Source: Clostridia bacterium (GTDB lineage: Bacteria > Bacillota > Clostridia > Christensenellales > QALW01). From it: a stretch of DNA of 7,059 bases. A program made the translations under genes and the position numbers. Below are positions 1-6,439 of this stretch, piece after piece. How positions within the stretch are numbered: the stretch's first letter is position 1; every line of letters starts with the position of its first letter. A model generated the notes under the pieces. That model made no database searches. It saw only the letters and a program-made list of their open reading frames with translations, and was not told the DNA's origin. The DNA lies in contig JAGCSD010000081.1 of the NCBI GenBank assembly GCA_017964345.1, forward strand, positions 1 to 7,059, given 5' to 3'.

Positions 1-149
1 CCGCCGTGCCCGGCGTCCAGCACAACCGTAAATCCCATGGACGGATATGCCGAGACCTCAGCGTCCGTCCGGCTCTCGGCAAGCGGTAAAAAAAGCAGAA
101 CGCCGAGAAATAAAAGAGCGCAAAGCAACGCTCCTATGCGTTTTGACAT
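1..149 (-). CDS. N-acetylmuramoyl-L-alanine amidase (Amidase_3 type), N-terminal part
   Basis: The gene starts with ATG at 149 and runs off the left edge, so only 49 codons are visible. A GGAG sequence precedes the ATG by about ten bases. The product begins with MSKR, followed by a hydrophobic stretch at about residues 5-24, read as a signal peptide or N-terminal membrane anchor. The last visible residues read FTVVLDAGHGG. In the zinc-dependent Amidase_3 family (CwlD, CwlC, AmiC) this motif comes at the start of the catalytic domain, and its His is the first zinc ligand. The inferred role is cutting the bond between muramic acid and L-alanine in peptidoglycan outside the membrane. The short distance from anchor to motif, without cell-wall-binding repeats, resembles the sporulation amidase CwlD, but the visible part cannot settle the subfamily. 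The rest of the zinc site lies outside the window. Its promoter would have to lie in 150-454; none was convincing. Confidence 0.8.
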   Translation of the reverse strand, partial: MSKRIGALLCALLFLGVLLFLPLAESRTDAEVSAYPSMGFTVVLDAGHG

Positions 150-171
150 ACGCGACTCGCTCCTACATCCC

Positions 172-188
172 ATGCATGATCTATGCAT
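172..188. repeat. Short dyad of two ATGCAT palindromes
   Basis: ATGCAT occurs at 172-177 and 183-188 with five bases between. The two copies form an inverted repeat about 23 bases upstream of the amidase start codon. It could be an operator or a small 5'-leader hairpin, but it is short enough to be chance, and no known regulator site was recognised. Confidence 0.3.
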
Positions 189-266
189 AAAATATACAGT
201 ACCCAATTTGTTGCCGAAAAAATTCATACTGCAAAAGCGTGTGAAATGTAACACGAATTTAACAAA

Positions 267-439
267 TTTTCCACCGAGCCTTTTCCACAGTGAAAACCGC
301 GTTTTTTGGGGGTTTTTTCGAAAACGGTGGATAACTCCCCCTTGGTGCCCCCGAGTTATCCACAACGAACATTCCCAAAGTGACGTTCATCTGCATCTTT
401 TCCACTATGAAACGTCCGCTTTTCCACAGGTGTGGATAA
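267..439. repeat. Cluster of seven DnaA-box-like 9-mers
   Basis: The DnaA-box consensus is TTATCCACA. Perfect matches lie at 356-364 (plus) and 431-439 (minus). One-mismatch copies lie at 281-289 and 420-428 (TTTTCCACA, plus) and 326-334 (TTATCCACC, minus). Two-mismatch copies lie at 267-275 and 398-406. Three copies share a longer 11-base core, GAGTTATCCAC: 353-363 on plus, 327-337 and 432-442 on minus. Boxes 420-428 and 431-439 are inverted with a two-base gap. Boxes 326-334 and 356-364 are also inverted, so they could form a hairpin with 11-base arms. Such density is typical of a replication origin, a DnaA-titrating site or a DnaA-regulated promoter. No dnaA, dnaN or rpmH is in the window, so the role is open. 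Confidence 0.7.
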
Positions 440-454
440 CTCATATTTTTTGAA

Positions 455-1003
455 TTACATCTTGCAGAGAATTGGTTTGTCAAGCGTTTTTTGCGTTTTG
501 AATTGTAAACTTTCTGTATTTTTATGTGCATAAACGAATAGATATTTTCGATAAGGATCCGCGATCTTTTGCACCCAGTCTTTTTCGGGGCTTTCCACCA
601 CGGCAAGCGGCGCGCCGTTAGACATAGGCGAATCTACCGGGAACAGAAACAGCTTCATGCTGCGTTCCTGTCCGGGACGGATTTGCGCGTAGAACAACGC
701 GTATTCGTGATACCCTTCGCAATAACCCAGTACCGTGAACGTGCCGTACTCCTGCGCAAGCGGCGCGCGTGTATCCCGGATGACCGGCATGGACGTCTGT
801 TCCGTTTTACCGTTTCCGTCCGTAACCAGTGTCTGCCCGCTTTCCGGCAAAACGATTTTCACTCCTTCGATCGGCGTACCGTTCAGACCGTCCAGCACGG
901 TAAAAGCGACAAACCCTGTTTCGCCCTCGTTTTTCTGCCCCGCACACCCGACAAACAGAAGCGCCAATAAGCACAAGGCGATCCGGCATATACCTTTTCT
1001 CAT
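455..1003 (-). CDS. Small lipoprotein with a carboxypeptidase-regulatory-like beta domain
   Basis: The product is 182 residues, starting with ATG at 1003 after a GGGGAG ribosome binding site about eight bases upstream. Residues 1-20 form a lipoprotein signal peptide: basic start (MRKG), hydrophobic core, and a lipobox ending VGC with Cys20 as the lipidated residue, followed by an Asn/Glu-rich tether. It should be attached to the outer face of the cell membrane. Residues about 31-115 (AFTVLDGLNGTPIEGVKIVL, then TDGNGKT, then a YCEGYHEY segment) resemble the beta-sandwich seen in carboxypeptidase-regulatory-like and PEGA-type domains, which are binding or spacer modules, not enzymes. The C-terminal 60 residues were not recognised. 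It sits beyond the strong terminator of the nitrogen operon, so a nitrogen role is not implied. No clear promoter was found in the 55 bases between that terminator and its start. Substrate or partner is unknown. Confidence 0.75.
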   Translation of the reverse strand: MRKGICRIALCLLALLFVGCAGQKNEGETGFVAFTVLDGLNGTPIEGVKIVLPESGQTLVTDGNGKTEQTSMPVIRDTRAPLAQEYGTFTVLGYCEGYHEYALFYAQIRPGQERSMKLFLFPVDSPMSNGAPLAVVESPEKDWVQKIADPYRKYLFVYAHKNTESLQFKTQKTLDKPILCKM

Positions 1004-1058
1004 GTTTTCTCTCCCCTTTCAGGGATGATTTTATGATGAAAAGATCCGCGTTATGTAT

Positions 1059-1098
1059 AAAAGAAACTTCGCCGCGTGTTTTCGGCGAAGTTTCTTTT
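1059..1098 (-). terminator. Intrinsic terminator of the nitrogen operon
   Basis: A perfect 16-base inverted repeat (arms 1059-1074 and 1083-1098) encloses an eight-base loop. The stem has a GC-rich top (CGCCG/CGGCG side) and an A/T base, so each direction of reading ends the hairpin in a T-rich run (TTTCTTTT). It lies 22 bases beyond the stop codon of the ANTAR gene and upstream of the lipoprotein gene, so it should end transcripts from the operon. The symmetry means it could also stop plus-strand transcription. Confidence 0.9.
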
Positions 1099-1120
1099 CA
1101 CTATCGATCGTATTCGCTTT

Positions 1121-1705
1121 TCAACCGTACAGGCGAATGATCTCTTCCGCCGCGCGGCGTTTGGAGATACAGTGATCCATTGCCTGTTTTTCGATCAGAC
1201 GGTGCGCTTCCGCCTCCGTCATATTCAATTCGCTGATAAGCAGCCATTTGGCGCGGTTGACCAGACGGATCTCATTCATTTTTTCTTCAATGGAAAGCGT
1301 TTTCTTTTCGGTTTTGCGAATGCGCTCCCGCGCGCTGATCAGCCATTCCGCCGCCGCTGACAGCATCGATTTGGCGATCGGTTTCTGTAAAAGGAATACG
1401 CCGTGTTGGGCAAGCAGGTCGTACGCATCGCCGTACTGTTCCGCTTTTATCAAAAAAAGCACCACGCTCGGGGAAGCGTCCACGGTGTCGACGGCAAAAC
1501 GGATGCCCATATCGTCCGCCGCCGGCGCGTTGACGATCACAAAGTCGAATTCGCGTTCAGCCAGCGCGCGTTTGGCGGCGCTGATATGCGGGACAAACTG
1601 TACAGGCGCGTAAAGAGGACAGGTGAACAGTTCCGATAAAGCCTGATTGATCTTTTCCGACGCGGAAACAATCAGAACGCTGTATACTTGCTCTTTCAGG
1701 CTCAA
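1121..1705 (-). CDS. ANTAR-domain RNA-binding antiterminator with degenerate receiver domain (NitR-like)
   Basis: The product is 194 residues with a TTG start at 1705. The start is fixed by GGGGAGGGG (1713-1721) seven bases upstream; the next in-frame Met is residue 66. Residues 8-115 have the pattern of a response-regulator receiver domain, with the conserved Lys kept (QKPI, Lys108). The position of the phospho-accepting Asp reads VIVNA, so Asn59 replaces it. Residues about 122-148 are charged and likely a helical linker. Residues 149-190 are an ANTAR domain (NRAKWLLI, NMTEAEAHRLI, SKRRAAEEII), which in NasR, AmiR and EutV binds paired hexaloop RNA hairpins and prevents termination. It is the last gene of the operon, 39 bases after the glutamine synthetase stop. 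An ANTAR protein linked to glutamine synthetase, NitR, is known in Clostridium saccharobutylicum. The likely targets are the leaders at 6386-6439 and 6559-6676. Confidence 0.9.
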   Translation of the reverse strand: MSLKEQVYSVLIVSASEKINQALSELFTCPLYAPVQFVPHISAAKRALAEREFDFVIVNAPAADDMGIRFAVDTVDASPSVVLFLIKAEQYGDAYDLLAQHGVFLLQKPIAKSMLSAAAEWLISARERIRKTEKKTLSIEEKMNEIRLVNRAKWLLISELNMTEAEAHRLIEKQAMDHCISKRRAAEEIIRLYG

Positions 1706-1744
1706 GAAATCACCCCTCCCCTTTCTCTTTTGTTTACAGAATGA

Positions 1745-2953
1745 TTATTTGCAGTACAGCTCCCGAATTTCGGCGGGAATATGTTCACGGATAAAGGCGT
1801 CCGCCTCCGCCGCGGCTTTCGCCTCTTTTAAGCTCTCCGGCAGTCGGGCAAGCGAGGCAAGCGTATCCGCGTCCGCCTTGTAGAGGTTCCGGTCCACCGG
1901 ACGCGGCAACGCCATACCGCTTTCAATACCGTACAGTCCTGCCCGTATCATCAGCGCAAAAGCGATATACGGATTAGCGCTCGGATCGGGCGAACGCAGT
2001 TCGGCACGGCGATATTCCTTGGCGGCGGCAGGGATCCGGACAAGCTGGGAGCGATTCTCCGCCGACCACGAAACATATCGGGGCGCCTTTTTTCGTCCAA
2101 GCCTCTGATACGACTCCTCCGTCGGATTCAAAAAGGCGGTCATGGAAGACGATTTTTCCAAAATACCGGCGATCATGGACGAAAGCGGCTCGCTTGCGTC
2201 CTCCGCACGGACGGAAACATTGATATGGAAACCGTTTCCCGGCGCGTTCTCAAGCGGTTTCGGTGAGAAATCGGCAAAAAGCCCGTTGCGGCGCGCCACG
2301 GTTTTGACAACCGTCTGAAACGTCATTACATTGTCGGCGGCGGCAAGCGCGGTCGTATACCGAAAGTCTATCTCGTTCTGCCCCGGTCCCTCTTCATGAT
2401 GCGAGCTTTCCGGACAAATGCCCATCTGCTCGAGCGTCAGACATATTTCGCGGCGCACGTTTTCGCCCTTGTCCTCCGGCGCGATATCCATATATCCCGC
2501 CTGATCGTATGGAATACGCGTCGGCTGGTTTTTCTCATCCAGTTCAAACAAATAGAACTCCTGTTCCGAACCGAAATAGAACGTATACCCCGCTTTTCGC
2601 GCGTCTTCAACGGCGCTTTTGAGCAAATGGCGGGTATCACAGGCAAACAGTCTGCCGTCGGGATGGCGTATCTCGCAGAACATCCGCACCACCTTCCCCT
2701 GTTCCGGCCGCCACGGCAGCCAGGTCAGCGTTTCCGGATCGGGGTGAAGAAACAGATCAGAATGCGTTTCGTCCCCGAAACCGACGATCGCCGAGGCGTC
2801 AAACGCGATGCCGTGTTCAAATGCGCGCGGCACTTCGTCCGGCATGATCGAAATGTTTTGCTGCTTGCCGAAGACGTCACAAAAGGCAAGGCGGATGAAC
2901 TTGACATCTTCCTCCGCCACATACTGTAAAACTTCTTTCTTGGAATAGCGCAT
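1745..2953 (-). CDS. glnA: Short type I-like glutamine synthetase with altered active-site flap
   Basis: The product is 402 residues, with ATG at 2953 and GGGAG nine bases upstream. The family joins ammonium to glutamate using ATP. Residues 12-98 are the beta-grasp domain with FDASAI (Asp52); the rest is the catalytic domain. Expected metal and substrate residues are present: Glu130 and Glu132 (GSEQEF), HHEEGPGQNEIDF (Glu187, Glu194), His243 (NGFHINVS), Arg301 (ENRSQLVRIP) and RRAELRSPDP (Glu318, Arg320). The flap glutamate before Ala-Pro in GYEAP of standard enzymes is Lys289 here (RLGRKKAP), and the loop is one residue shorter. The C-terminus stops about 30-40 residues short of the usual 440 or more, lacking the usual final helix. 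Tyr358 sits in NLYKA, unlike the adenylylated NLYDL of enteric enzymes. It lies between the GXGXG and ANTAR genes, so it is co-transcribed with glutamate synthase. It may be a real synthetase, a feedback-insensitive variant, or a related gamma-glutamyl ligase. Confidence 0.85.
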   Translation of the reverse strand: MRYSKKEVLQYVAEEDVKFIRLAFCDVFGKQQNISIMPDEVPRAFEHGIAFDASAIVGFGDETHSDLFLHPDPETLTWLPWRPEQGKVVRMFCEIRHPDGRLFACDTRHLLKSAVEDARKAGYTFYFGSEQEFYLFELDEKNQPTRIPYDQAGYMDIAPEDKGENVRREICLTLEQMGICPESSHHEEGPGQNEIDFRYTTALAAADNVMTFQTVVKTVARRNGLFADFSPKPLENAPGNGFHINVSVRAEDASEPLSSMIAGILEKSSSMTAFLNPTEESYQRLGRKKAPRYVSWSAENRSQLVRIPAAAKEYRRAELRSPDPSANPYIAFALMIRAGLYGIESGMALPRPVDRNLYKADADTLASLARLPESLKEAKAAAEADAFIREHIPAEIRELYCK

Positions 2954-2974
2954 GATACTCTCTCCCGCTTTCTT

Positions 2975-3694
2975 TCAATTTGCCACATAAAGTTGTTTAT
3001 AGGGGTTTTTACTGTTCGGCGTCACAACGGTGAACGGCGCGTCCATGATATCCTCTTCCTGTTCCCCGAACCGCGCGCAGTACGCGGACACAAAGCGCCG
3101 GATCTCTTCCCGGTCTTCTTCCGAGGCGGAACGCGCATGGACCTGTTCGGGAAAACGAACCTCCTCGCAATCCGAACGCAGGATCATTTTGCCCCCGTGC
3201 ATACCCGTGCAGGGGAAGTTCCCAACGATGCGTTTTGTGCCGGCATGAAGACCAAGCACCACGATCACGCCGCCCGCCTGGTATTCTCCCAAAAAGCTGC
3301 CGGCGTAGCCACCAATGACCATGACGGGGATCTTGTCGTTATACGCCTTCATGTGAATACCGGCACGGTAGCCCGCGGAATCCCGTACGAAAACAGCGCC
3401 TCCGCGCATAGCGTACCCGGCGGCATCCCCGATGCTGCCGTGAATCACGATTTCCCCGTCGTTCATCGTATCGCCCACGGCGTCCTGCGCGTTGCCCTTG
3501 ACCGTGATGCGCGCGCCGTTGAGATACGCGCCGAGCGCGTTCCCCGGTATGCCTTCTATCGTGATCTCTTTATCCGACATCCCCGCGGCAATGAACCGCT
3601 GACCGGTACAGCCGCGCAGAGTATATCTTTTTTCCCGCCCTCGCAGGATCTCATTGATCTCTCTATTTCCCAAACGCTCCGCGTCGATAATCAT
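2975..3694 (-). CDS. Glutamate synthase GXGXG (alpha-subunit C-terminal) domain protein
   Basis: The product is 239 residues and corresponds to the C-terminal beta-helix domain of large-subunit glutamate synthase, made here as a separate protein. Gly-rich turns repeat along residues 48-165 (EGIPGNALGAYLNG, KGNAQDAVGDTMNDG, HGSIGDAAGYAMRGG, IGGYAGSFLGEYQAGG), the ladder pattern of the GXGXG fold. It has no known catalytic residues; in the complete enzyme it is structural and packs between the amidotransferase and synthase domains, near the ammonia tunnel. Residues about 185-239 form a charged tail ending in KQLYVAN. The ATG at 3694 is chosen because GGAGG (3706-3710) stands at a normal distance; a GTG at 3706 lies inside that ribosome binding site. 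The gene follows the synthase gene by 59 bases and precedes glnA by 21. Homologous three-gene sets occur in archaea and clostridia, and in N-methylglutamate synthase. Confidence 0.9.
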   Translation of the reverse strand: MIIDAERLGNREINEILRGREKRYTLRGCTGQRFIAAGMSDKEITIEGIPGNALGAYLNGARITVKGNAQDAVGDTMNDGEIVIHGSIGDAAGYAMRGGAVFVRDSAGYRAGIHMKAYNDKIPVMVIGGYAGSFLGEYQAGGVIVVLGLHAGTKRIVGNFPCTGMHGGKMILRSDCEEVRFPEQVHARSASEEDREEIRRFVSAYCARFGEQEEDIMDAPFTVVTPNSKNPYKQLYVAN

Positions 3695-3705
3695 ATTATA
3701 CAACA

Positions 3706-3710
3706 CCTCC
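3706..3710 (-). promoter_or_regulatory. Ribosome binding site deciding the GXGXG gene start
   Basis: GGAGG on the minus strand stands 11 bases before ATG at 3694. Its last G is also the first base of an in-frame GTG (3706-3704), which therefore cannot be the start. Confidence 0.8.
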
Positions 3711-3753
3711 GAACTTTTTTCTGCGAATTTTCGGTGAAAATTTCAACACCGTA

Positions 3754-5259
3754 TCATTCCCCCGCATGGGCAATGCCGAGTATCGACAGTTCTCTTTCGC
3801 TGAGCCCGACGCCGCGCAGCATCAGGCGGTTGCCGCGCAACGCTTCGATCGAGTTGATCCCCATGCCGCCCATAATCTCTTTGATCTCATGACGCCACGC
3901 GGTCATTAAATTGACAAGCCGTGCGCTGCCGATATCGGGATCTAAGCGCTTGACGAGATCCGGGCGCTGTGTGGCGATACCCCAGTTGCACTTTCCGCTC
4001 TGACAGGTGCGGCAGAGATGACATCCCATTGCCAACAGCGCCGCCGTAGCGATATAACAAGCGTCCGCGCCGAGCGCGATCGCTTTGACGACGTCCGCCG
4101 CGCTGCGGATCGAACCGCCGGCGACCAGTGACACATTGCCGCGTATACCCTCGTCGCGCAAACGCTGATCGACCGACGCAAGCGCGAGTTCGATCGGAAT
4201 ACCCACATTATCGCGTATTCTCGTCGGCGCGGCGCCGGTACCGCCTCGAAAGCCGTCAATGGCAATGATATCGGCACCGCTGCGCGCAATGCCGCTGGCA
4301 ATGGCGGCAATATTATGCACCGCGGCGACCTTGACGATCACGGGTTTTTTATACTGTGTCGCCTCTTTGAGCGAATACACAAGCTGGCGCAGATCCTCAA
4401 TGGAATAAATATCATGGTGCGGCGCCGGCGAGATCGCGTCGGAGCCTTCGGGGATCATACGTGTGCGCGATACGTCGCCTACGATCTTCGCGCCGGGCAG
4501 ATGTCCGCCGATGCCGGGCTTAGCGCCCTGTCCCATCTTGATCTCAATGGCGGCGCCGGCGCTGAGATAATCCTCATGCACGCCGAAGCGCCCCGAGGCA
4601 ACCTGCACGATCGTGTTGTCGCCGTATGCGTAAAAATCCTCGTGCAGACCGCCTTCTCCGGTATTATACAGAATACCGAGCTCCGTTGCCGCCCGTGCGA
4701 GCGAGGCGTGCGCGTTGTAGCTGATGGAGCCGTAGCTCATGGCGGAGAACATCACCGGCATGGAAAGCTCGATCTGCGGCGGCAGGTCGCATTTCAGTTT
4801 TCCGTGTTCGTCACGGCTGACCGACGCGGGTTTTTTGCCCAAAAACACTTTGGTTTCCATCGGCTCGCGCAGAGGGTCGATCGGCGGGTTGGTGACCTGC
4901 GAAGCATTGATCAGGATCTTGTCCCAATAAACGGGAAGGGGCTTGGGATTTCCCATAGACGAGAGCAATACGCCCCCGCTGTTTGCCTGTTTGTAAATCT
5001 CCTTGATCGTATCGTCCTGCCAGGAAGCGTTTTCGCGAAAGCGACAATCGCTTTTGACGATCTTGAGCGCCCGCGTCGGGCAGAACGAAACACACCGCTG
5101 GCAGTTGACGCATTTTGATTCGTCACAGACCATGACGCCGTGTTCCGTGTCAAACGCGTGCACTTCGTTTGCGCACTGGCGTTCACAAACACGGCAAGCG
5201 ATACAACGGTTTTCATTTCTGATAACTTCAAATTCGGGATAGATAAACTCAACACCCAT
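3754..5259 (-). CDS. gltB: Glutamate synthase FMN/3Fe-4S catalytic domain fused to a 2x[4Fe-4S] ferredoxin domain
   Basis: The product is 501 residues. It should reduce the 2-iminoglutarate made from 2-oxoglutarate and ammonia, giving glutamate. Residues 15-65 are a bacterial ferredoxin-type module: Cys19, 22, 25 and 29, then Cys50, 53, 56 and 60. Residues about 85-495 are the FMN-binding barrel of GltB: MSYGSIS (174-180), NTGEGG (199-204), IKMGQGAKPGIGGHLPG (240-256), AIDGFRGGTGAAP (333-345) and VAGGSI. The 3Fe-4S site fits C-x5-C-x4-C (Cys413, 419, 424) before NWGIATQ. The start at 5259 lies one base after the amidotransferase stop (TGA-T-ATG), with GAGGGGG about ten bases upstream, so translation is probably coupled. 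The frame is open further upstream, but that part overlaps the amidotransferase and is not family-like. No GltD-type NAD(P)H subunit is present; electrons may come from ferredoxin. The related N-methylglutamate synthase subunit MgsC is the main alternative. Confidence 0.92.
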   Translation of the reverse strand: MGVEFIYPEFEVIRNENRCIACRVCERQCANEVHAFDTEHGVMVCDESKCVNCQRCVSFCPTRALKIVKSDCRFRENASWQDDTIKEIYKQANSGGVLLSSMGNPKPLPVYWDKILINASQVTNPPIDPLREPMETKVFLGKKPASVSRDEHGKLKCDLPPQIELSMPVMFSAMSYGSISYNAHASLARAATELGILYNTGEGGLHEDFYAYGDNTIVQVASGRFGVHEDYLSAGAAIEIKMGQGAKPGIGGHLPGAKIVGDVSRTRMIPEGSDAISPAPHHDIYSIEDLRQLVYSLKEATQYKKPVIVKVAAVHNIAAIASGIARSGADIIAIDGFRGGTGAAPTRIRDNVGIPIELALASVDQRLRDEGIRGNVSLVAGGSIRSAADVVKAIALGADACYIATAALLAMGCHLCRTCQSGKCNWGIATQRPDLVKRLDPDIGSARLVNLMTAWRHEIKEIMGGMGINSIEALRGNRLMLRGVGLSERELSILGIAHAGE

Positions 5260-5260
5260 A

Positions 5261-6355
5261 TCAATACGCCCCCTCTTTGACCTTAACAACAACCGGTTCG
5301 CCGCCCGACGGCGCCCAAATATGCTCGGCGTCCGGTTCCATGGCGCGGATCGCCGCCTCTTCACTGGCAATGAATACGGTATCGTTTTTTTCTCCGACAA
5401 CCATCGAACGCAGTTTCAATCGGTCGTTCAACGCCATCAGCCCGCCGTCGAATCCGAGAACGATCGAAAAAGGTCCCGTGATCAAAAAGCTCGGAAAGAC
5501 CGTGCGCAGGAAACGCAGTTTATCCCGTTCGTCCTTGTCCGTTTTGTTTTCAACGGTACTCCAAAACGGCGCGGCGATCACGCTTGCCGCCTCATCCAGC
5601 GTCAGTCCCTGCACGCGGATCAGATAATCCAGAATATACGTAATGACCTCCGTATCGGTTTGCAGCGTGCATTTATAGCCGAACATTTCAATGAATCGGC
5701 GATTGGCGTCATAGGACGAGATCTCGCCGTTATGCACCACCGAGTAGTCCAGCAAAGTGAACGGATGCGCTCCACCCCACCAGCCGGGCGTGTTGGTCGG
5801 GTATCTGCCGTGCGCCGTCCAGGAATATCCCTCGTATTCATCCAACCGGTAAAAACGTCCGACGTCCTCCGGAAAGCCCACCGCTTTGAACGTCCCCATA
5901 TTCTTGCCGCTGGAAAACACATAGGCGCCTTTCATTTCGGTATTGATCTTCATCACCGTGCGCGCGACAAATTCCTTTTCGTCAAGCTGAAGATCGGCAA
6001 GCACCGATTTCAGCGGCGCGACAAAATACCGCCAGATGATCGGCTCATCCGTAATTTCCGGTATTTTTCGCGTGGGAATCAGCTCACCCTTTATCATTTC
6101 AAAACGTTCTTTCAAAAAGGCTTCGCACGCTTTGCGGGTATCCCGGCAGTCAAAGAAAAGGTGCAGAGCATAAAAATCCTTATATTCCGGGTAGATACCG
6201 TACCCGGCAAAGCCGCCGCCGAGCCCGTTCGAACGGTCATGCATCGGCTTCATCGCATCGATGATCTTTCCGGCGGTCATGCGCTTGCCTTCCTTGGAAA
6301 TCACGGCGGCAATGGCGCAGCCGGACGGGATTCTGACTTCTCCTTCGCGTTTCAT
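5261..6355 (-). CDS. Class II glutamine amidotransferase subunit of split glutamate synthase
   Basis: The product is 364 residues. This domain hydrolyses glutamine and passes ammonia to the FMN synthase subunit. Cys13 in IPSGCAIAAV aligns with the catalytic N-terminal Cys of Ntn amidotransferases, so the first 12 residues would be a propeptide, as in GPATase and GltB. Further motifs: HDRSNGLGGGFAGYGIYPEY (39-58, typical of this stand-alone family), HGRYPTNTPG (182-191), HNGEI (208-212) and TDTEV (233-237), which in the family bind glutamine and form the oxyanion hole. ATG at 6355 is chosen because AAAGGA (6366-6371) lies ten bases upstream and the family begins near this MKRE. The frame stays open to an ATG at 6430, but that extension runs through the leader terminator and encodes an unfamiliar Cys/Phe-rich stretch. 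It is the first gene of the operon, with promoter at 6450-6478 and attenuator at 6375-6439. Confidence 0.9.
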   Translation of the reverse strand: MKREGEVRIPSGCAIAAVISKEGKRMTAGKIIDAMKPMHDRSNGLGGGFAGYGIYPEYKDFYALHLFFDCRDTRKACEAFLKERFEMIKGELIPTRKIPEITDEPIIWRYFVAPLKSVLADLQLDEKEFVARTVMKINTEMKGAYVFSSGKNMGTFKAVGFPEDVGRFYRLDEYEGYSWTAHGRYPTNTPGWWGGAHPFTLLDYSVVHNGEISSYDANRRFIEMFGYKCTLQTDTEVITYILDYLIRVQGLTLDEAASVIAAPFWSTVENKTDKDERDKLRFLRTVFPSFLITGPFSIVLGFDGGLMALNDRLKLRSMVVGEKNDTVFIASEEAAIRAMEPDAEHIWAPSGGEPVVVKVKEGAY

Positions 6356-6374
6356 TCTGTTCTTTTCCTTTCCG

Positions 6375-6428
6375 AAAAAACAAAAGACGCTCATTTGCGC
6401 AGAAAAACTCTGCCGGCAAATGAACGTC
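6375..6428 (-). terminator. Leader terminator (attenuator) of the glutamate synthase operon
   Basis: Read on the minus strand, 6428-6416 pairs with 6398-6386 (13 pairs, one G-U). After a two-base bulge, GCAGA (6413-6409) pairs with TCTGC (6403-6399) around the loop GTTTT. A T-rich run (6385-6375, ten T in eleven bases) follows immediately. It lies between the promoter and the amidotransferase ribosome binding site, so it should stop transcription before the operon unless disrupted. Its 5' arm overlaps the hexaloop hairpin at 6418-6439. Confidence 0.85.
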
Positions 6429-6439
6429 ATTGCTCATTT
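6418..6439 (-). promoter_or_regulatory. ANTAR-type hexaloop hairpin in the operon leader
   Basis: On the minus strand AAATGAGC (6439-6432) pairs with GTTCATTT (6425-6418), eight pairs with one G-U. The six-base loop AATGAC has A at position 1 and G at position 4, the known signature of ANTAR targets. The closing C-G pair and following G-U match those of the two glnN-leader hairpins. The 3' arm is also part of the terminator 5' arm (6416-6428), so this hairpin and the terminator exclude each other. No second hexaloop hairpin was found, whereas ANTAR targets normally have two. Confidence 0.65.

Larger units (their letters stand above)
150..454. other. Non-coding region upstream of the amidase gene
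   Basis: This 305-base stretch lies between the 3' end of the lipoprotein gene and the 5' end of the amidase gene, both on the minus strand. It is AT-rich, most clearly at about 181-270. It holds the DnaA-box-like cluster (267-439) and a small dyad (172-188), described separately. Open frames across it have no ribosome binding site or recognisable protein content. No clear terminator follows the lipoprotein stop, and no convincing -35/-10 pair for the amidase was found. Confidence 0.7.

Noticed and set aside
37..453. 138-codon open frame on the plus strand over the DnaA-box region
   Set aside because: It runs antisense over the amidase start and the repeat cluster, has no ribosome binding site and no protein-like composition.
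3726..3742. Hairpin AATTTTC/GAAAATT between the synthase and GXGXG genes
   Set aside because: Seven A/T-rich pairs with a three-base loop and no U-run; too weak to call a terminator and easily chance.
5260..5400. Upstream extension of the synthase gene to 5400
   Set aside because: It overlaps the amidotransferase coding region and encodes an Arg-rich stretch foreign to the family; ATG at 5259 has a ribosome binding site and begins the ferredoxin module.
6356..6430. Upstream extension of the amidotransferase to an ATG at 6430
   Set aside because: It would translate the terminator hairpin and U-run, has no ribosome binding site, and does not resemble the family N-terminus; ATG at 6355 has a good site.
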